In this document: in pieces, positions 17,342 through 25,849 of the stretch
How the letters are laid out: each line of letters opens with the position of its first letter
Numbering within the stretch: position 1 is the first letter of the stretch
Assembly: GCF_021789175.1 (NCBI RefSeq)
Contig: NZ_CP084560.1
Location: 248,001 to 312,000, forward strand
Direction of reading: 5' to 3'
DNA: 64,000 bases
From: Arthrobacter sp. FW306-2-2C-D06B
GTDB taxonomy: Bacteria; Actinomycetota; Actinomycetes; Actinomycetales; Micrococcaceae
The notes under the pieces: generated by a model
What the model was told of the DNA's origin: nothing
The model's database searches: none
Seen by the model: the letters and a program-made list of their open reading frames with translations, nothing else
Program-made: the position numbers and the translations under genes

Positions 17342-18074
17342 TTCGGGGGAGTCGTTCGGCTCCTGGACCATGGGAAACGACGCTTCAATGTTTCGGATTG
17401 TCAGCAGCGCCAACGTCGCGTGCGGCTTCCATGCAGGGGATCCGGTGACCATGCTGGACAGCTGCCGCGCCGCCTTCGAGCTCGACGTCAGGGTCGGTGC
17501 CCATGTGGGCTACCGGGACCTGCACGGCTTCGGGCGCCGAGCGATGGACATGTCCTTCGATGAGCTCTTTGGCGATGTCCTCTACCAGCTCGGTGCCCTG
17601 GACGGCGTGGCCCACGCTGTCGGCGCCTCCGTGGACTACGTCAAACCCCACGGCGCCCTGTACAACAGGATCGTCAATGACGTCGAGCAGGCCGAAGCCG
17701 TGGTGGCCGCGATTCATGCCTACGATCCGGGGCTACCTGTTCTTGGCCTGCCAGGCTCGGCGCTGCTGCGCCTCGCCGAGGAATCCGGGCACCCGGTCTT
17801 CCGGGAGGCATTCGTGGACCGCGGCTACCTGCCGGACGGCACCTTGGTGCCGCGCTCGCAGGAAGGCGCAATGGTGCACGACGCCGCCGCGGTAGTCGAG
17901 CGGGCCGTGCGCTTTGCAGTGCGGGGCGAGGTGCTGGCGGTGGACGGCACAGTGGTTCGGGTGAAGCCCGATTCGTTGTGCATCCATGGCGACACTCCAG
18001 GTGCTGTTGAGTTGGCTGCGGCGGTGCGCGCCGGCCTTGAGGAAGCTGGTGTGGAGATTGAGTCCTTCGCCTGA
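17325..18074 (+). CDS. pxpA: 5-oxoprolinase subunit PxpA (LamB/YcsF family)
   Basis: The protein begins MDLNADSGESFG and continues with NVACGFHAGDP, GAHVGYRDLHGFGRR and DYVKPHGALYN, the defining motifs of LamB/YcsF proteins. Its 249 aa is the normal length. With PxpB and PxpC it forms the prokaryotic ATP-dependent 5-oxoprolinase that opens pyroglutamate to glutamate in the cytoplasm. An AAGGCGG site precedes the ATG. All three subunit genes follow in order. Confidence 0.95.
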   Translation: MDLNADSGESFGSWTMGNDASMFRIVSSANVACGFHAGDPVTMLDSCRAAFELDVRVGAHVGYRDLHGFGRRAMDMSFDELFGDVLYQLGALDGVAHAVGASVDYVKPHGALYNRIVNDVEQAEAVVAAIHAYDPGLPVLGLPGSALLRLAEESGHPVFREAFVDRGYLPDGTLVPRSQEGAMVHDAAAVVERAVRFAVRGEVLAVDGTVVRVKPDSLCIHGDTPGAVELAAAVRAGLEEAGVEIESFA

Positions 18075-18705
18075 CCGGATCTTTCTGCCCTGCGGCGACA
18101 GCGCTTTCTTGGTGGAACTGCCGGAACTGACCGCCGTCGTCGCGTACTACCGAGGGCTGGCCGGCGCCGGCGCGTCGGCTCGCTTTTCCGCGCCGCAGGG
18201 GATCATCGACGTCGTGCCGGCCGCCCGCACTGTCCTCGTCACCTTCGATCCCGAGACGATCCGCCCCTCCGAGGTCCGTGACTGGCTGGAGTCAGCGGAA
18301 CCGGCATACGACGTCGCCAGCTCCGGCCGCGAAGTGACCATTGAGGTCTCCTACGGTGGCCCCGATCTTACCGAGACGGCACAGTTCCTCGGCATCGGGG
18401 AGGCCGAAGTGGTCAAGCTTCACACGAACTCGGAGTGGACGGCCGCCTTCTCCGGCTTCGCGCCCGGCTTCGTGTACCTCGTCACGACGCATGAGCGGCT
18501 CCGCGTACCGCGTCGGAACACTCCACGTACGGCCGTGCCGGCCGGCTCGGTTGCCCTGGCAGGCGAGTTCAGCGGCGTCTACCCGCGATCCTCACCAGGC
18601 GGGTGGCAACTGATCGGAACCACGACGGCGGCCCTGTGGGACGCGTCCAAGGTCGAGCCTGCGCTGATCCGGCCGGGTGACCTGGTCCGATTCGTGGAGG
18701 CCTGA
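18049..18705 (+). CDS. pxpB: 5-oxoprolinase subunit PxpB
   Basis: From RIFLPCGDSAFLVEL onward this is a typical PxpB (allophanate hydrolase subunit 1-like) protein, with SGFAPGFVYL and PRRNTPRTAVPAGSVALAG in the centre and GGWQLIG near the end. I chose GTG at 18049 (218 aa), which has GAGGAA a few bases upstream and overlaps pxpA by 26 bases. A longer frame back to 17986 adds about 21 residues not expected for the family. The stop overlaps the pxpC start by one base. Confidence 0.9.
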   Translation: MWRLSPSPDRIFLPCGDSAFLVELPELTAVVAYYRGLAGAGASARFSAPQGIIDVVPAARTVLVTFDPETIRPSEVRDWLESAEPAYDVASSGREVTIEVSYGGPDLTETAQFLGIGEAEVVKLHTNSEWTAAFSGFAPGFVYLVTTHERLRVPRRNTPRTAVPAGSVALAGEFSGVYPRSSPGGWQLIGTTTAALWDASKVEPALIRPGDLVRFVEA

Positions 18706-19658
18706 TGGGGATCGTAGTGGTGAACCCCGGCCCACTCACCTTGGTGGAAGACCTTGGCAGGCCGGGCTGGGCTTCGTTGGGGCTGAGCCCTTCCGGCGCC
18801 CTCGACCGGCAATCACTCCGCCTCGCAAATCTGCTGGTGGCGAATCCAGCGGAAGCGGCCGGATTGGAGATATTGCTCGGCGGGCTTCGCCTGCGGTTCG
18901 TCACGGCATCGACGGTCGCCGTGGCAGGCGCAAAGGGAATCGTCACACTCAACGGCGCCGAGATTCCGCTGAACCAAGCCATCCGCGTGGCACCGGGTGC
19001 GGTGCTGGACTTCGGTGCTCCGCTGTTCGGGCTGCGATATTACCTGGCGGTACAGGGCGGCATCGATGCTCCCAAGCTCCTCGGCTCAAGCAGCACGGAC
19101 ATGCTCTCCGGTGAAGGCCCCGCGCCGTTGACATCGGGTGTGCAGTTGGGAATCGGACATGTTTCCGCGGGCAACGGCCTGGTTTCGGGAGCGGCTTCCG
19201 TTCCCGGTCATGGGGTTGGACCCGGGGCGGGACCCGGATCCGGGGCCGGTGCGCCCGTTGGGACCCTCAGCAATGCGCATGCCCTCCCTGCCATCCGCCG
19301 CGCTCCTGATCCTGGGCGCGCCATCACAGCCCGCGTGGACCGCGGCCCCCGTGCAGACTGGTTCGACGACGGCTCCTGGCGCCGCCTCGTCAGCCAGGAA
19401 TGGACCCTGTCGCCTGACTCCAACAGGATCGGTGCCCGGCTGGTGGGCCGACCGCTGACCCAGACCCGGCTCGAGGAACTGCCCAGCGAAGGCATGGTGC
19501 TCGGCGCGCTGCAAGTCCCGCCGTCGGGCCTTCCAACGGTATTCCTCGCTGATCACCCCGTGACGGGTGGCTACCCCGTGATTGCCGTGGTGCGTCGCAC
19601 GGACCTGGACTTGTTGGGCCAAGCCCGCCCCGGCCAGAGGATCCGGTTCCTGGGCTGA
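18705..19658 (+). CDS. pxpC: 5-oxoprolinase subunit PxpC (biotin-dependent carboxyltransferase-like)
   Basis: The 317-aa protein opens with NPGPLTLVEDLGRPGWASLGLSPSGALDR and carries YYLAVQGGIDAP and GSSSTDM, all standard in PxpC/KipA-type proteins. It completes the 5-oxoprolinase complex. An unusual Gly/Pro/Ala stretch, GHGVGPGAGPGSGAGAP, near residues 168-184 replaces the normal loop and is probably a flexible linker. The reading frame is intact on both sides of it. Confidence 0.93.
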   Translation: MGIVVVNPGPLTLVEDLGRPGWASLGLSPSGALDRQSLRLANLLVANPAEAAGLEILLGGLRLRFVTASTVAVAGAKGIVTLNGAEIPLNQAIRVAPGAVLDFGAPLFGLRYYLAVQGGIDAPKLLGSSSTDMLSGEGPAPLTSGVQLGIGHVSAGNGLVSGAASVPGHGVGPGAGPGSGAGAPVGTLSNAHALPAIRRAPDPGRAITARVDRGPRADWFDDGSWRRLVSQEWTLSPDSNRIGARLVGRPLTQTRLEELPSEGMVLGALQVPPSGLPTVFLADHPVTGGYPVIAVVRRTDLDLLGQARPGQRIRFLG

Positions 19659-19672
19659 GGGTTCCCCTCCTC

Positions 19673-19880
19673 TGGACATGCTCATTCCCGGGCGCGAGGA
19701 GTGGACATATTGGGATTATGTCCATCGGTCAGGGGCAGGGCAGGACATGCCCCTTGCTGCGTGCCGGGTGCCCACGTTGGACATGCTCATTCCCGGGTAC
19801 ATGGAGTGGACATATTGGGATTATGTCCAATGCTTGCTGCAAGCGGTGGGCATGTCCCTTGCTTGGTGCCGGGCCGAACC
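19673..19880. repeat. Tandem duplication of a 105-bp unit carrying TGGACATA dyads
   Basis: Unit 1 is 19673-19777 and unit 2 starts at 19778. The first 52 bp of each are identical except for five bases near position 21. Each unit contains the dyad TGGACATA, seven bases, TATGTCCA (19702-19724 and 19807-19829). More distant GGACATGC/GCATGTCC forms follow at 19743 and 19849. The array fills the gap between the convergent ends of pxpC and the DUF445 gene and has no open frame of its own. Confidence 0.8.
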
Positions 19881-19884
19881 CCCG

Positions 19885-21246
19885 TCAGCCAAAGACCAAG
19901 TGCGCCACGGTGAAGATCGCGAGCCCGGCCAGCGACCCCACGACGGTGCCGTTGATGCGGATGTACTGCAGGTCCTTGCCGACCTGGAGTTCGATCTTTT
20001 GCGAAGTCTCCTCGGCATCCCAGCGCGCGACGGTGTCCGTGATGACCCCCGCAATGTCGGAACGGTACGTTTTGACGAGGTAACCGGCGGCGTCACCGAT
20101 CCAGGCATTGACCTTGCCCGCGAGCTCGTCATCGCTGACAAGCCGCGAACCGAAGTCCCGGACGGCGCTCTTGAAACGCTGTGTCAGTTCGCTGTCGGGA
20201 TCGTCGACGGCGGAGAGCAGCGCGTTCTTGATGGTGCCCCAGGTGCGGGAGGCGAGTTCTCGGACCTCGGGATCACCAAGGACCTGGGTCTTGATTGCCT
20301 CGGCCCGGGCAATCATTGCAGGATCGTGCTGAAGATCCTGGGCAAGATCGCCAAGGTATGTATCGATCGATTGGCGCACTTGATGATCGGGATCCTGCTG
20401 CACCGCCCGGATGAACTTGGCGATTTCGTTGTAGACCCGGTCGCCCACGATGTCGTCCACGAAGGACGGAACCCAGAGCGGCGAACGGTCGGACACGAGC
20501 CGGTTCACCGTGGAGTGGTTCGCTTCCACCCAATCCGCCGCACGGTCAACCAGCAGATCGACGAGCTTGTGGTGGTGGCCGTCGGCAAAGATCCGTTCGG
20601 CCATGCGGCCCACCGGCGGTCCCCAGGGCGGAGTGAGCAGGTGCTTGCGGACCATGCCCTCGATCACTGCCTGGACGTCGTCGTCGTTCAGCACGGTGAA
20701 CGCTCCGCGGATGAGTGCCGAACCTTCCTTGGCAATACGCTCCGGGCCGCCTGGGGAAGCGAGCCACTTGCCGGCCTTCCGGGCGATGTCCACGCTCGCG
20801 AGCTTCTCCTGGACCACCTGCTCGGACAGGAAGTTGGTCTCGACGAATTCCCCGAGCGAAGCGCCGATCTGGTCCTTGCGCCGCGGAATGATGGCCGTGT
20901 GAGGGATTTTCAGGCCCATGGGGTATTTGAACAGCGCAGTGACGGCGAACCAGTCGGCCAGGGCTCCCACCATGCCGCCCTCGGCCGCGGCCCGCACATA
21001 TTCCAGCCACGGATACTGCCTCTGCAAGGCGAAAGCGGCCGTGAAAACCACCGCCATCACAATCAGGAGCGCCAGCGCCACCGACTTCATCCGACGCAGG
21101 GCAGCGGCCTTTTCGGCGTCACCGTTTCGCTGCCCGACGCCGGCCGCAACCGTGGAGCTGCTCCTGGCACCTCCGTGCCGGGCAGCCTCCGCGTTCGGGT
21201 CACTATCGCTCTCGGTCACCGGGATTTGTTCAGAGTTCACCTGCAT
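19885..21246 (-). CDS. DUF445 membrane protein
   Basis: With the start at 21246 the protein is 453 aa. It has a hydrophobic helix near residues 53-75, then the DUF445 hallmark EGGMVGALADWFAVTALFKYPMGLKIPHT and IIPRRKDQIGASLGEFVETNFL. A long helical middle follows, and a second hydrophobic segment lies at the C-terminus. The family (YheB-like) is associated with the cell envelope, and its role is unknown. Frames extending further upstream would overlap the divergent GDPD gene and are rejected. Confidence 0.88.
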   Translation of the reverse strand: MQVNSEQIPVTESDSDPNAEAARHGGARSSSTVAAGVGQRNGDAEKAAALRRMKSVALALLIVMAVVFTAAFALQRQYPWLEYVRAAAEGGMVGALADWFAVTALFKYPMGLKIPHTAIIPRRKDQIGASLGEFVETNFLSEQVVQEKLASVDIARKAGKWLASPGGPERIAKEGSALIRGAFTVLNDDDVQAVIEGMVRKHLLTPPWGPPVGRMAERIFADGHHHKLVDLLVDRAADWVEANHSTVNRLVSDRSPLWVPSFVDDIVGDRVYNEIAKFIRAVQQDPDHQVRQSIDTYLGDLAQDLQHDPAMIARAEAIKTQVLGDPEVRELASRTWGTIKNALLSAVDDPDSELTQRFKSAVRDFGSRLVSDDELAGKVNAWIGDAAGYLVKTYRSDIAGVITDTVARWDAEETSQKIELQVGKDLQYIRINGTVVGSLAGLAIFTVAHLVFG

Positions 21247-21296
21247 GTGCCCAGCGTAGCCCCGTCGCCGTCGTGGGCGTGGGCTACCGTATCCCC

Positions 21297-22196
21297 ATGA
21301 CGAATGACGAGCCCGGTCGCCCAGACCAAAGCACGGAGCAAAACACGCGGCCCATGGTCTACGCCCACCGCGGAGCGAGTGCCGCATTTGCGGAGCACAC
21401 ACGCGCCGCATACCTGAAGGCAATCGCCGACGGCGCCGACGGCGTCGAGTGCGACGTCCACCTGACGCGGGACCAGCACGTTGTCCTGCTTCACGACGCA
21501 AACCTGGACCGTACCTCGGACGGCACCGGTCCCGTGGCTGAGAAGACGCTCGAAGAGCTGCGGCAACTGGACTTCTCCTCCTGGAAGGGCGCCCGGATTC
21601 CCGACCAGTACGGCGCGAAGTCGGACCAGCTCCTGACGCTCCCGGAGTTGCTGGAGATCCTGCGCGGTGCCGGCAGGACCATCGGCCTGGCCATTGAGCT
21701 CAAGCACCCCAGCCCTTACCAGCTCAAGCTTGAAGACCGCGTGCTCGAGCTTTTGGGCAGCGAAGGGTGGGATGCAGAGACCTCCATGCTGGACAACATC
21801 CAGGTTTCCTTCATGAGTTTCAGCCCGGATTCGGTCAAGCATCTGCTCCAGTTCGTTCCCGCGGAGAACATCTGCCAGCTGGTGGACGACGTCACGGTGG
21901 AAGAAATCCGCGATGAACTTGGCCTGGGCGTCATCACCGGGGGAGCGGTGGCCAACGTGATGAAGGCAGCCCAGCAGGAAGGCGAGCGGATCCTGGACGA
22001 CTGCGAGGTGGGACTGGCCGGCCCGGGCATCGACTACGTCCGCAAGCACGCCCGCACCGTCCAGCGTTGGCTTGAATCAGGCCGCCGCTTCCGGGTGTGG
22101 ACCGTCGATTCGGAGAACGATGTAGCCCTCTGCCAAGGCCTTGGCATCCACGAGATCACCACGAACAAGCCTGCGCAGGTCCTGGCCCAGCTTTAG
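21297..22196 (+). CDS. Glycerophosphodiester phosphodiesterase family protein
   Basis: The 299-aa GDPD TIM-barrel protein shows the catalytic set HRGASAAFAEHT (about residues 19-30), ECDVHLTRD and LLHDANLDRTSDGTG. There is no signal peptide, so the enzyme is cytoplasmic. It would split glycerophosphodiesters to glycerol 3-phosphate and an alcohol. The start at 21297 is 51 bp from the divergent DUF445 start. The gene converges on the FAH-family gene, with a palindrome repeat between them. Confidence 0.92.
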   Translation: MTNDEPGRPDQSTEQNTRPMVYAHRGASAAFAEHTRAAYLKAIADGADGVECDVHLTRDQHVVLLHDANLDRTSDGTGPVAEKTLEELRQLDFSSWKGARIPDQYGAKSDQLLTLPELLEILRGAGRTIGLAIELKHPSPYQLKLEDRVLELLGSEGWDAETSMLDNIQVSFMSFSPDSVKHLLQFVPAENICQLVDDVTVEEIRDELGLGVITGGAVANVMKAAQQEGERILDDCEVGLAGPGIDYVRKHARTVQRWLESGRRFRVWTVDSENDVALCQGLGIHEITTNKPAQVLAQL

Positions 22197-22204
22197 GATC
22201 CCAA

Positions 22205-22260
22205 CTGACTCGCAGTTGTTGTCGTTTTGAGGCCCCAAAACGACAACAACTGCCAGTCAG
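22205..22260. repeat. Intergenic palindrome family, copy 2 (long type)
   Basis: The arms CTGACTCGCAGTTGTTGTCG (and onward) pair with the right half, ending at 22260, with the core GTCGTTTTGAGGCCCCAAAACGAC. It starts 9 bp after the GDPD stop and overlaps the last codon and stop of the convergent FAH-family gene, so it lies at the 3' ends of both transcripts. This fits a bidirectional terminator. Confidence 0.85.
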
Positions 22261-22994
22261 ATGACCGTGTTGCTGAGGGTTCCGATGCCGCCCAGCGTGA
22301 TGTCCACCCGGTCGCCGGGCTGGACAGCCACGAAGGTGTTCGGAGCGCCCGTCATGATGATGTCTCCCGGTTCCAGGGTCAGCCATTCGGTGACGTAGAC
22401 GAGGCAATCCGTGATGGAGGACGGCAGGTTGAAGGAACCGGACCTGGCTTTGACCTCGCCATTGACTACAACCTCGGTGCTCACGTTGTCCGGGTCCTCG
22501 ATCTCGGTCTCGATCCACGGACCCAGGGGCGTGTAGTTGGTGCCGGACTTGCCCTGGAAGAGCTTTTCGTCGACCTGGTTTTGGTCCACATTAGTGACGT
22601 CGTTGACCACGGTGTAGCCCAGGACGTGGCTCAAGGCGTTCTCGGCCGTGAGCTTCTCCGCCCGCTTTCCGATGACGGCCGCCAGCTCGCCTTCCACGTT
22701 CACAGTGCCCGCGTTTCGCACGGCCACGATGCCGTCACCGGGGCCGGCGATGCTGTGGACGGACTTGTGCCAGGCCTGGATGGGCAGCACGTGGTTGTTG
22801 TTACCCAGGTTGTGCCCGATTCCGAGCACCACGGAAGGCCGGACCGGGGCGAGGAACTCGGCGTCGTCCGCGGAACTGGTTTCTCCGGTGAAAGAAAGGA
22901 CCTCGGCAAAGGGATCCTCGATGTGGTCCCAGCGTCCATCGCGCAGGACAGCGTGCTGCGGGCCGGAAGGGGTCTGTAGTCGGGCGATGCGCAT
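22257..22994 (-). CDS. Fumarylacetoacetate hydrolase-family protein
   Basis: With a start at 22994 (GAGGAG 6 nt upstream) the protein is 245 aa. It has the FAH-fold signatures VVLGIGHNLGNN, VNVEGELAAVIGKRAEKL, GYTVVNDVTNVD, and the end PGDIIMTGAPNTFVAVQPGDRVDITLGGIGTLSN. The family includes acylpyruvate hydrolases, 2-hydroxyhepta-2,4-diene-dioate isomerases and oxaloacetate decarboxylases, and sequence alone does not choose among them. A promoter and a dyad lie about 70-125 bp upstream. Confidence 0.9.
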   Translation of the reverse strand: MRIARLQTPSGPQHAVLRDGRWDHIEDPFAEVLSFTGETSSADDAEFLAPVRPSVVLGIGHNLGNNNHVLPIQAWHKSVHSIAGPGDGIVAVRNAGTVNVEGELAAVIGKRAEKLTAENALSHVLGYTVVNDVTNVDQNQVDEKLFQGKSGTNYTPLGPWIETEIEDPDNVSTEVVVNGEVKARSGSFNLPSSITDCLVYVTEWLTLEPGDIIMTGAPNTFVAVQPGDRVDITLGGIGTLSNTVI

Positions 22995-23065
22995 GGAACT
23001 CCTCGTTGAATTTCTCGTGGCGGCGGACGGTAGCTGTGGACGATGCCAGGCACAGCCTAACGAGA

Positions 23066-23118
23066 AACATACATCATGCTGAACTAAGTCCAATACTCTG
23101 AACGCGCAAGAATTGCGC
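23066..23118 (-). promoter_or_regulatory. Probable promoter and operator of the FAH-family gene
   Basis: On the minus strand TTGGAC (23093-23088) and TATGTT (23071-23066) are spaced by 16 bp, pointing to the FAH-family gene. Just upstream of the -35 is the dyad GCGCAA-GAA-TTGCGC (23104-23118), well placed for an activator or repressor. No candidate regulator gene is adjacent. Confidence 0.45.
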
Positions 23119-23178
23119 ACACCTTGCCCGGCACCCCTCCGGTTACCGCAGCAGGCGGGGCTGTGGTTGCATGAATAC

Positions 23179-23673
23179 ATGCCTTTTTCGTGGTCCGCCC
23201 GGACAACCCAGACAATGTCCGCGGCGGCCATGAGTGCAGTGTTACTCGTAAGCGCCAGGAAGCACTTCCAGCAGCCGGAGTTCTTTGCCCCGGTCGTCCC
23301 GGATTATCTCTGCCGCGAGGACTATGCGGGCGAAGACGCCGAATTCGAAGCCGGCCAAGGCAAGGCCAAGGCACCCGCACCGCGGAACGGCGCCTTGGCG
23401 GTCATGTCCCGGGAGGAATGGATCGCGGTGAGTGGACTACTTGAGGGGGCGGCCGCCGTCGGGCTCCTCATGCCTTCGACGCGCAGGGCTGCAGCCCTCG
23501 GCACCACGCTGATGTTCACGGCGTTCCTGGCCGGACACGTGGACGCGCTCCGCCGCGCATACTCTCCGGCCGGGACCCCGTCCGCGCGGCGGATTCACAC
23601 ACTGCGCCTGCCTCTGCAGCTCCCTTTGATCCTGTGGGCATGGAGTCTGGCTGGAGCGAAACGGGGCGCATGA
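23179..23673 (+). CDS. DoxX-like membrane protein
   Basis: The 164-aa protein has about four hydrophobic segments. EEWIAVSGLLEGAAAVGLLM and RRAAALGTTLMFTAFLAGHVDAL match the DoxX/SURF4-like pattern. An internal section, DYAGEDAEFEAGQGKAKAP, is hydrophilic and longer than usual. The start at 23179 lacks a strong ribosome site, and 23218 is an alternative. The stop overlaps the azlC-like start by 4 bases, so the gene is coupled to the AzlCD pair. Confidence 0.65.
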   Translation: MPFSWSARTTQTMSAAAMSAVLLVSARKHFQQPEFFAPVVPDYLCREDYAGEDAEFEAGQGKAKAPAPRNGALAVMSREEWIAVSGLLEGAAAVGLLMPSTRRAAALGTTLMFTAFLAGHVDALRRAYSPAGTPSARRIHTLRLPLQLPLILWAWSLAGAKRGA

Positions 23674-24422
23674 AACTCCTCGAATCCCCCGCGGTGAAGG
23701 TGGGCCTCTCCATCAGTATCGCAACGGGCCTCTACGGCATTTCGTTCGGGGCATTGGCCTCGGCGTCCGGTTTCAGTTTCTGGCAGACCATGGCCTTCAG
23801 CCTGCTCATGTTCAGTGGAGGCTCGCAGTTCGCCTTCATCGGCGTCGTAGCCGGCGGCGGTTCCGGCATTGCCGCCATGACCGCTGCGGCGCTGCTGGGC
23901 TTGCGCAATGGCATCTATGGGATGCAGATGAACGCGCTGTTGCGTCCCCGCGGATGGCTCAAGTACCCGCAAGCACACATCACCATCGACGAGTCCACTG
24001 CCACTGCCTCGGGACAAAGCGATTCCGACGAACAGCGCCGTGGCTTCTGGACGGCCGGACTCGGCATTTTCGTGCTGTGGAACATCTTCACGGCTGTCGG
24101 CGCCTTGGCGGGCGATGCCTTGGGCGATCCCAAGCAGTGGGGGCTCGACGGCGCCGCCGTGGCAGCGTTCCTGGGCCTGCTCTGGCCTCGGCTCAAGGGC
24201 CGCGAACCCTGGGCGATCGCCGCCGCCGCTGCTCTGGCAACCATTATTACGGTCCCGTTCGTTCCAGCGGGCGTGCCCATCCTCGTGGCCGCCGTCGTGG
24301 CCGGGGCCATCGGCTGGTTCGGCCACGGACGCAGCGACGAAGGCATGGAGCCCGACGTCGATCCCTACCCGCGCGGTCATTCCAGCGCAGACGCTTCCAG
24401 CCGCGAAAGGAGCGCCGAATGA
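23670..24422 (+). CDS. azlC: AzlC-family branched-chain amino acid exporter, large subunit
   Basis: The 250-aa membrane protein opens with VGLSISIATGLYGISFGALAS and FSLLMFSGGSQFAFIGVV, typical of AzlC/YgaZ. It has about seven hydrophobic segments. It pairs with the small AzlD protein to export branched-chain or related amino acids. The start is coupled to the DoxX-like gene (ATGA), and its own stop overlaps azlD by 4 bases. The C-terminal 25 residues are charged. Confidence 0.9.
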   Translation: MKLLESPAVKVGLSISIATGLYGISFGALASASGFSFWQTMAFSLLMFSGGSQFAFIGVVAGGGSGIAAMTAAALLGLRNGIYGMQMNALLRPRGWLKYPQAHITIDESTATASGQSDSDEQRRGFWTAGLGIFVLWNIFTAVGALAGDALGDPKQWGLDGAAVAAFLGLLWPRLKGREPWAIAAAAALATIITVPFVPAGVPILVAAVVAGAIGWFGHGRSDEGMEPDVDPYPRGHSSADASSRERSAE

Positions 24423-24730
24423 ACCTCTGGCTCTGGATCCTTATCGCCTGCGGACTGGCGTACCTCACCAAGCTTTCGGGCTATTTCGTGCCGGCGAAGC
24501 TGCTGCGGAGTCCGCGGATGATGCGCGTGGCCGGCACCATGACCATCGGTCTGCTGGCGTCCCTGACCGTCGTCAACGCCGTGGCGTCGGGGCAGTCCCT
24601 CGCCTTCGACGCCCGGCTCGGTGCGCTCGCAGCCGGGGCTGTAGCGCTGTGGCTGCGGGCCCCGTTCCTTGTGGTGGTTATCGTCGGATCGGCGGCGGCC
24701 GCCTCCCTGCGGTTGCTCGGCTGGCGCTGA
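24419..24730 (+). CDS. azlD: AzlD-family transport protein, small subunit
   Basis: The 103-aa protein with about three to four hydrophobic helices has the AzlD pattern LAYLTKLSGYFVPAKLL near residues 14-30 and a LWLRAPFLVVVIVGSAAAA end. It is directly coupled to azlC by a 4-base overlap and forms the small partner of the exporter. Confidence 0.88.
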   Translation: MNLWLWILIACGLAYLTKLSGYFVPAKLLRSPRMMRVAGTMTIGLLASLTVVNAVASGQSLAFDARLGALAAGAVALWLRAPFLVVVIVGSAAAASLRLLGWR

Positions 24731-24785
24731 ACCACCGCGCGTGGTTCCGATCGTCGCTGCGGTGAGCGGCGCCGTCGTGCGCTGG

Positions 24786-25406
24786 TTACTGGAAAGCCAT
24801 CCCGGGGATGGGGGTCTGCTGTGGCAGCGGGCGGGACGGGCGTTCGGTGCGGATGGCGTCCTCTAGCAAGGCAACCGGCCGTTCCCAAGCGCGGGACCCT
24901 GGCTCCATGGTGTCCACGGCGCCGATCAGCATGGCAACAAGGCGCACCATGTCCTCGATGGAGATGTCCCGGCGCAGCGAACCCTGGCCCTGGCCGCGGC
25001 TAAGCAGCTCAGCCATGGAATCGATCAAGCCGCCCGTGATGCCCACCAGGAGTCCGCGGCGGCCGGCGACGGCGCCCAGCAGGTTCGCATCTTCGCTGGC
25101 AACCTGCACCACGGCGTCGATCACGTTGATGAGCCCGACGGCGGCATCCATGCCCGCGAGGGACTCTTCCACGACCGGGTCCACGTGAAGCCTGAGTTGC
25201 CGCGACAAGGCGGCCAGGACGAGTTGTTCTTTGTCGGCGAAGTTACGGAACAGCGTAGCCGGGCCAACACCTGCGGTCGTGGCGATCGTCTGGAGTGGAA
25301 CCTCCGGGCCCAGCTCGCGGAAGCACTGGCGCGCCGCCGTGATGATCTTGTCTACGTTGCGCGCAGCGTCAGCTCTAAGTGGCTTGCGTTCCAAGGGCCG
25401 GTCCAT
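24786..25406 (-). CDS. TetR/AcrR-family transcriptional regulator
   Basis: The 206-aa protein has an N-terminal TetR helix-turn-helix, with helices around VPLQTIATTAGVGPATLFRNFADKEQLV (about residues 37-64), and a helical ligand domain behind it. It converges on azlCD and is divergent from the thiamine-binding gene, with 70 bp between starts. Its targets are unknown, and a GTG three codons earlier is a possible start. Confidence 0.9.
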   Translation of the reverse strand: MDRPLERKPLRADAARNVDKIITAARQCFRELGPEVPLQTIATTAGVGPATLFRNFADKEQLVLAALSRQLRLHVDPVVEESLAGMDAAVGLINVIDAVVQVASEDANLLGAVAGRRGLLVGITGGLIDSMAELLSRGQGQGSLRRDISIEDMVRLVAMLIGAVDTMEPGSRAWERPVALLEDAIRTERPSRPLPQQTPIPGMAFQ

Positions 25407-25476
25407 GCTGCTCACAGTAGCAACGGAGGGGCTCCAATCACTTTTGTGACATTCTTGCGCGTGAAAGACTGGATTC

Positions 25477-25800
25477 ATGTTGCTTGCCTTTTCAGTTGCC
25501 CCGTCCGGCCAGCCCGCTGCTGGCGCCGTATCCGTCGATGGCTCGGTGCACGACGCCGTTGCCGAGGCCGTGAAGATCGTCCGCGAATCCGGGCTGCCCA
25601 ACCAGACGGACTCGATGTTCACCACCATCGAGGGCGAGTGGGATGAGGTGTTCGATGTCGTCAAACGCGCCACCGAGGCCGTGGGAAGGTATGGAAACCG
25701 CGTTTCCTTGGTGATCAAGGCCGATATCCGGCCCGGGTACACGGGGGAACTCACCGGCAAGGTCGAGCGGCTCGAGAACGCGATCGCCCAAGGCGAATAA
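25477..25800 (+). CDS. Thiamine-binding (MTH1187/YkoF-like) protein
   Basis: The 107-aa single-domain protein begins MLLAFSVAPSG and contains VKIVRESGLPNQTDSMFTTIEG and NRVSLVIKADIRPGY, matching the thiamine-binding PF01910 family. It probably binds thiamine or a related pyrimidine in the cytoplasm. It is divergent from the TetR gene. No transporter of the YkoEDC type is adjacent. Confidence 0.85.
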   Translation: MLLAFSVAPSGQPAAGAVSVDGSVHDAVAEAVKIVRESGLPNQTDSMFTTIEGEWDEVFDVVKRATEAVGRYGNRVSLVIKADIRPGYTGELTGKVERLENAIAQGE

Positions 25801-25849
25801 CGGGTAGCCGGTCCTTCCCTCCGCCGTGACCCGGTGCAAGACTGGGGCC

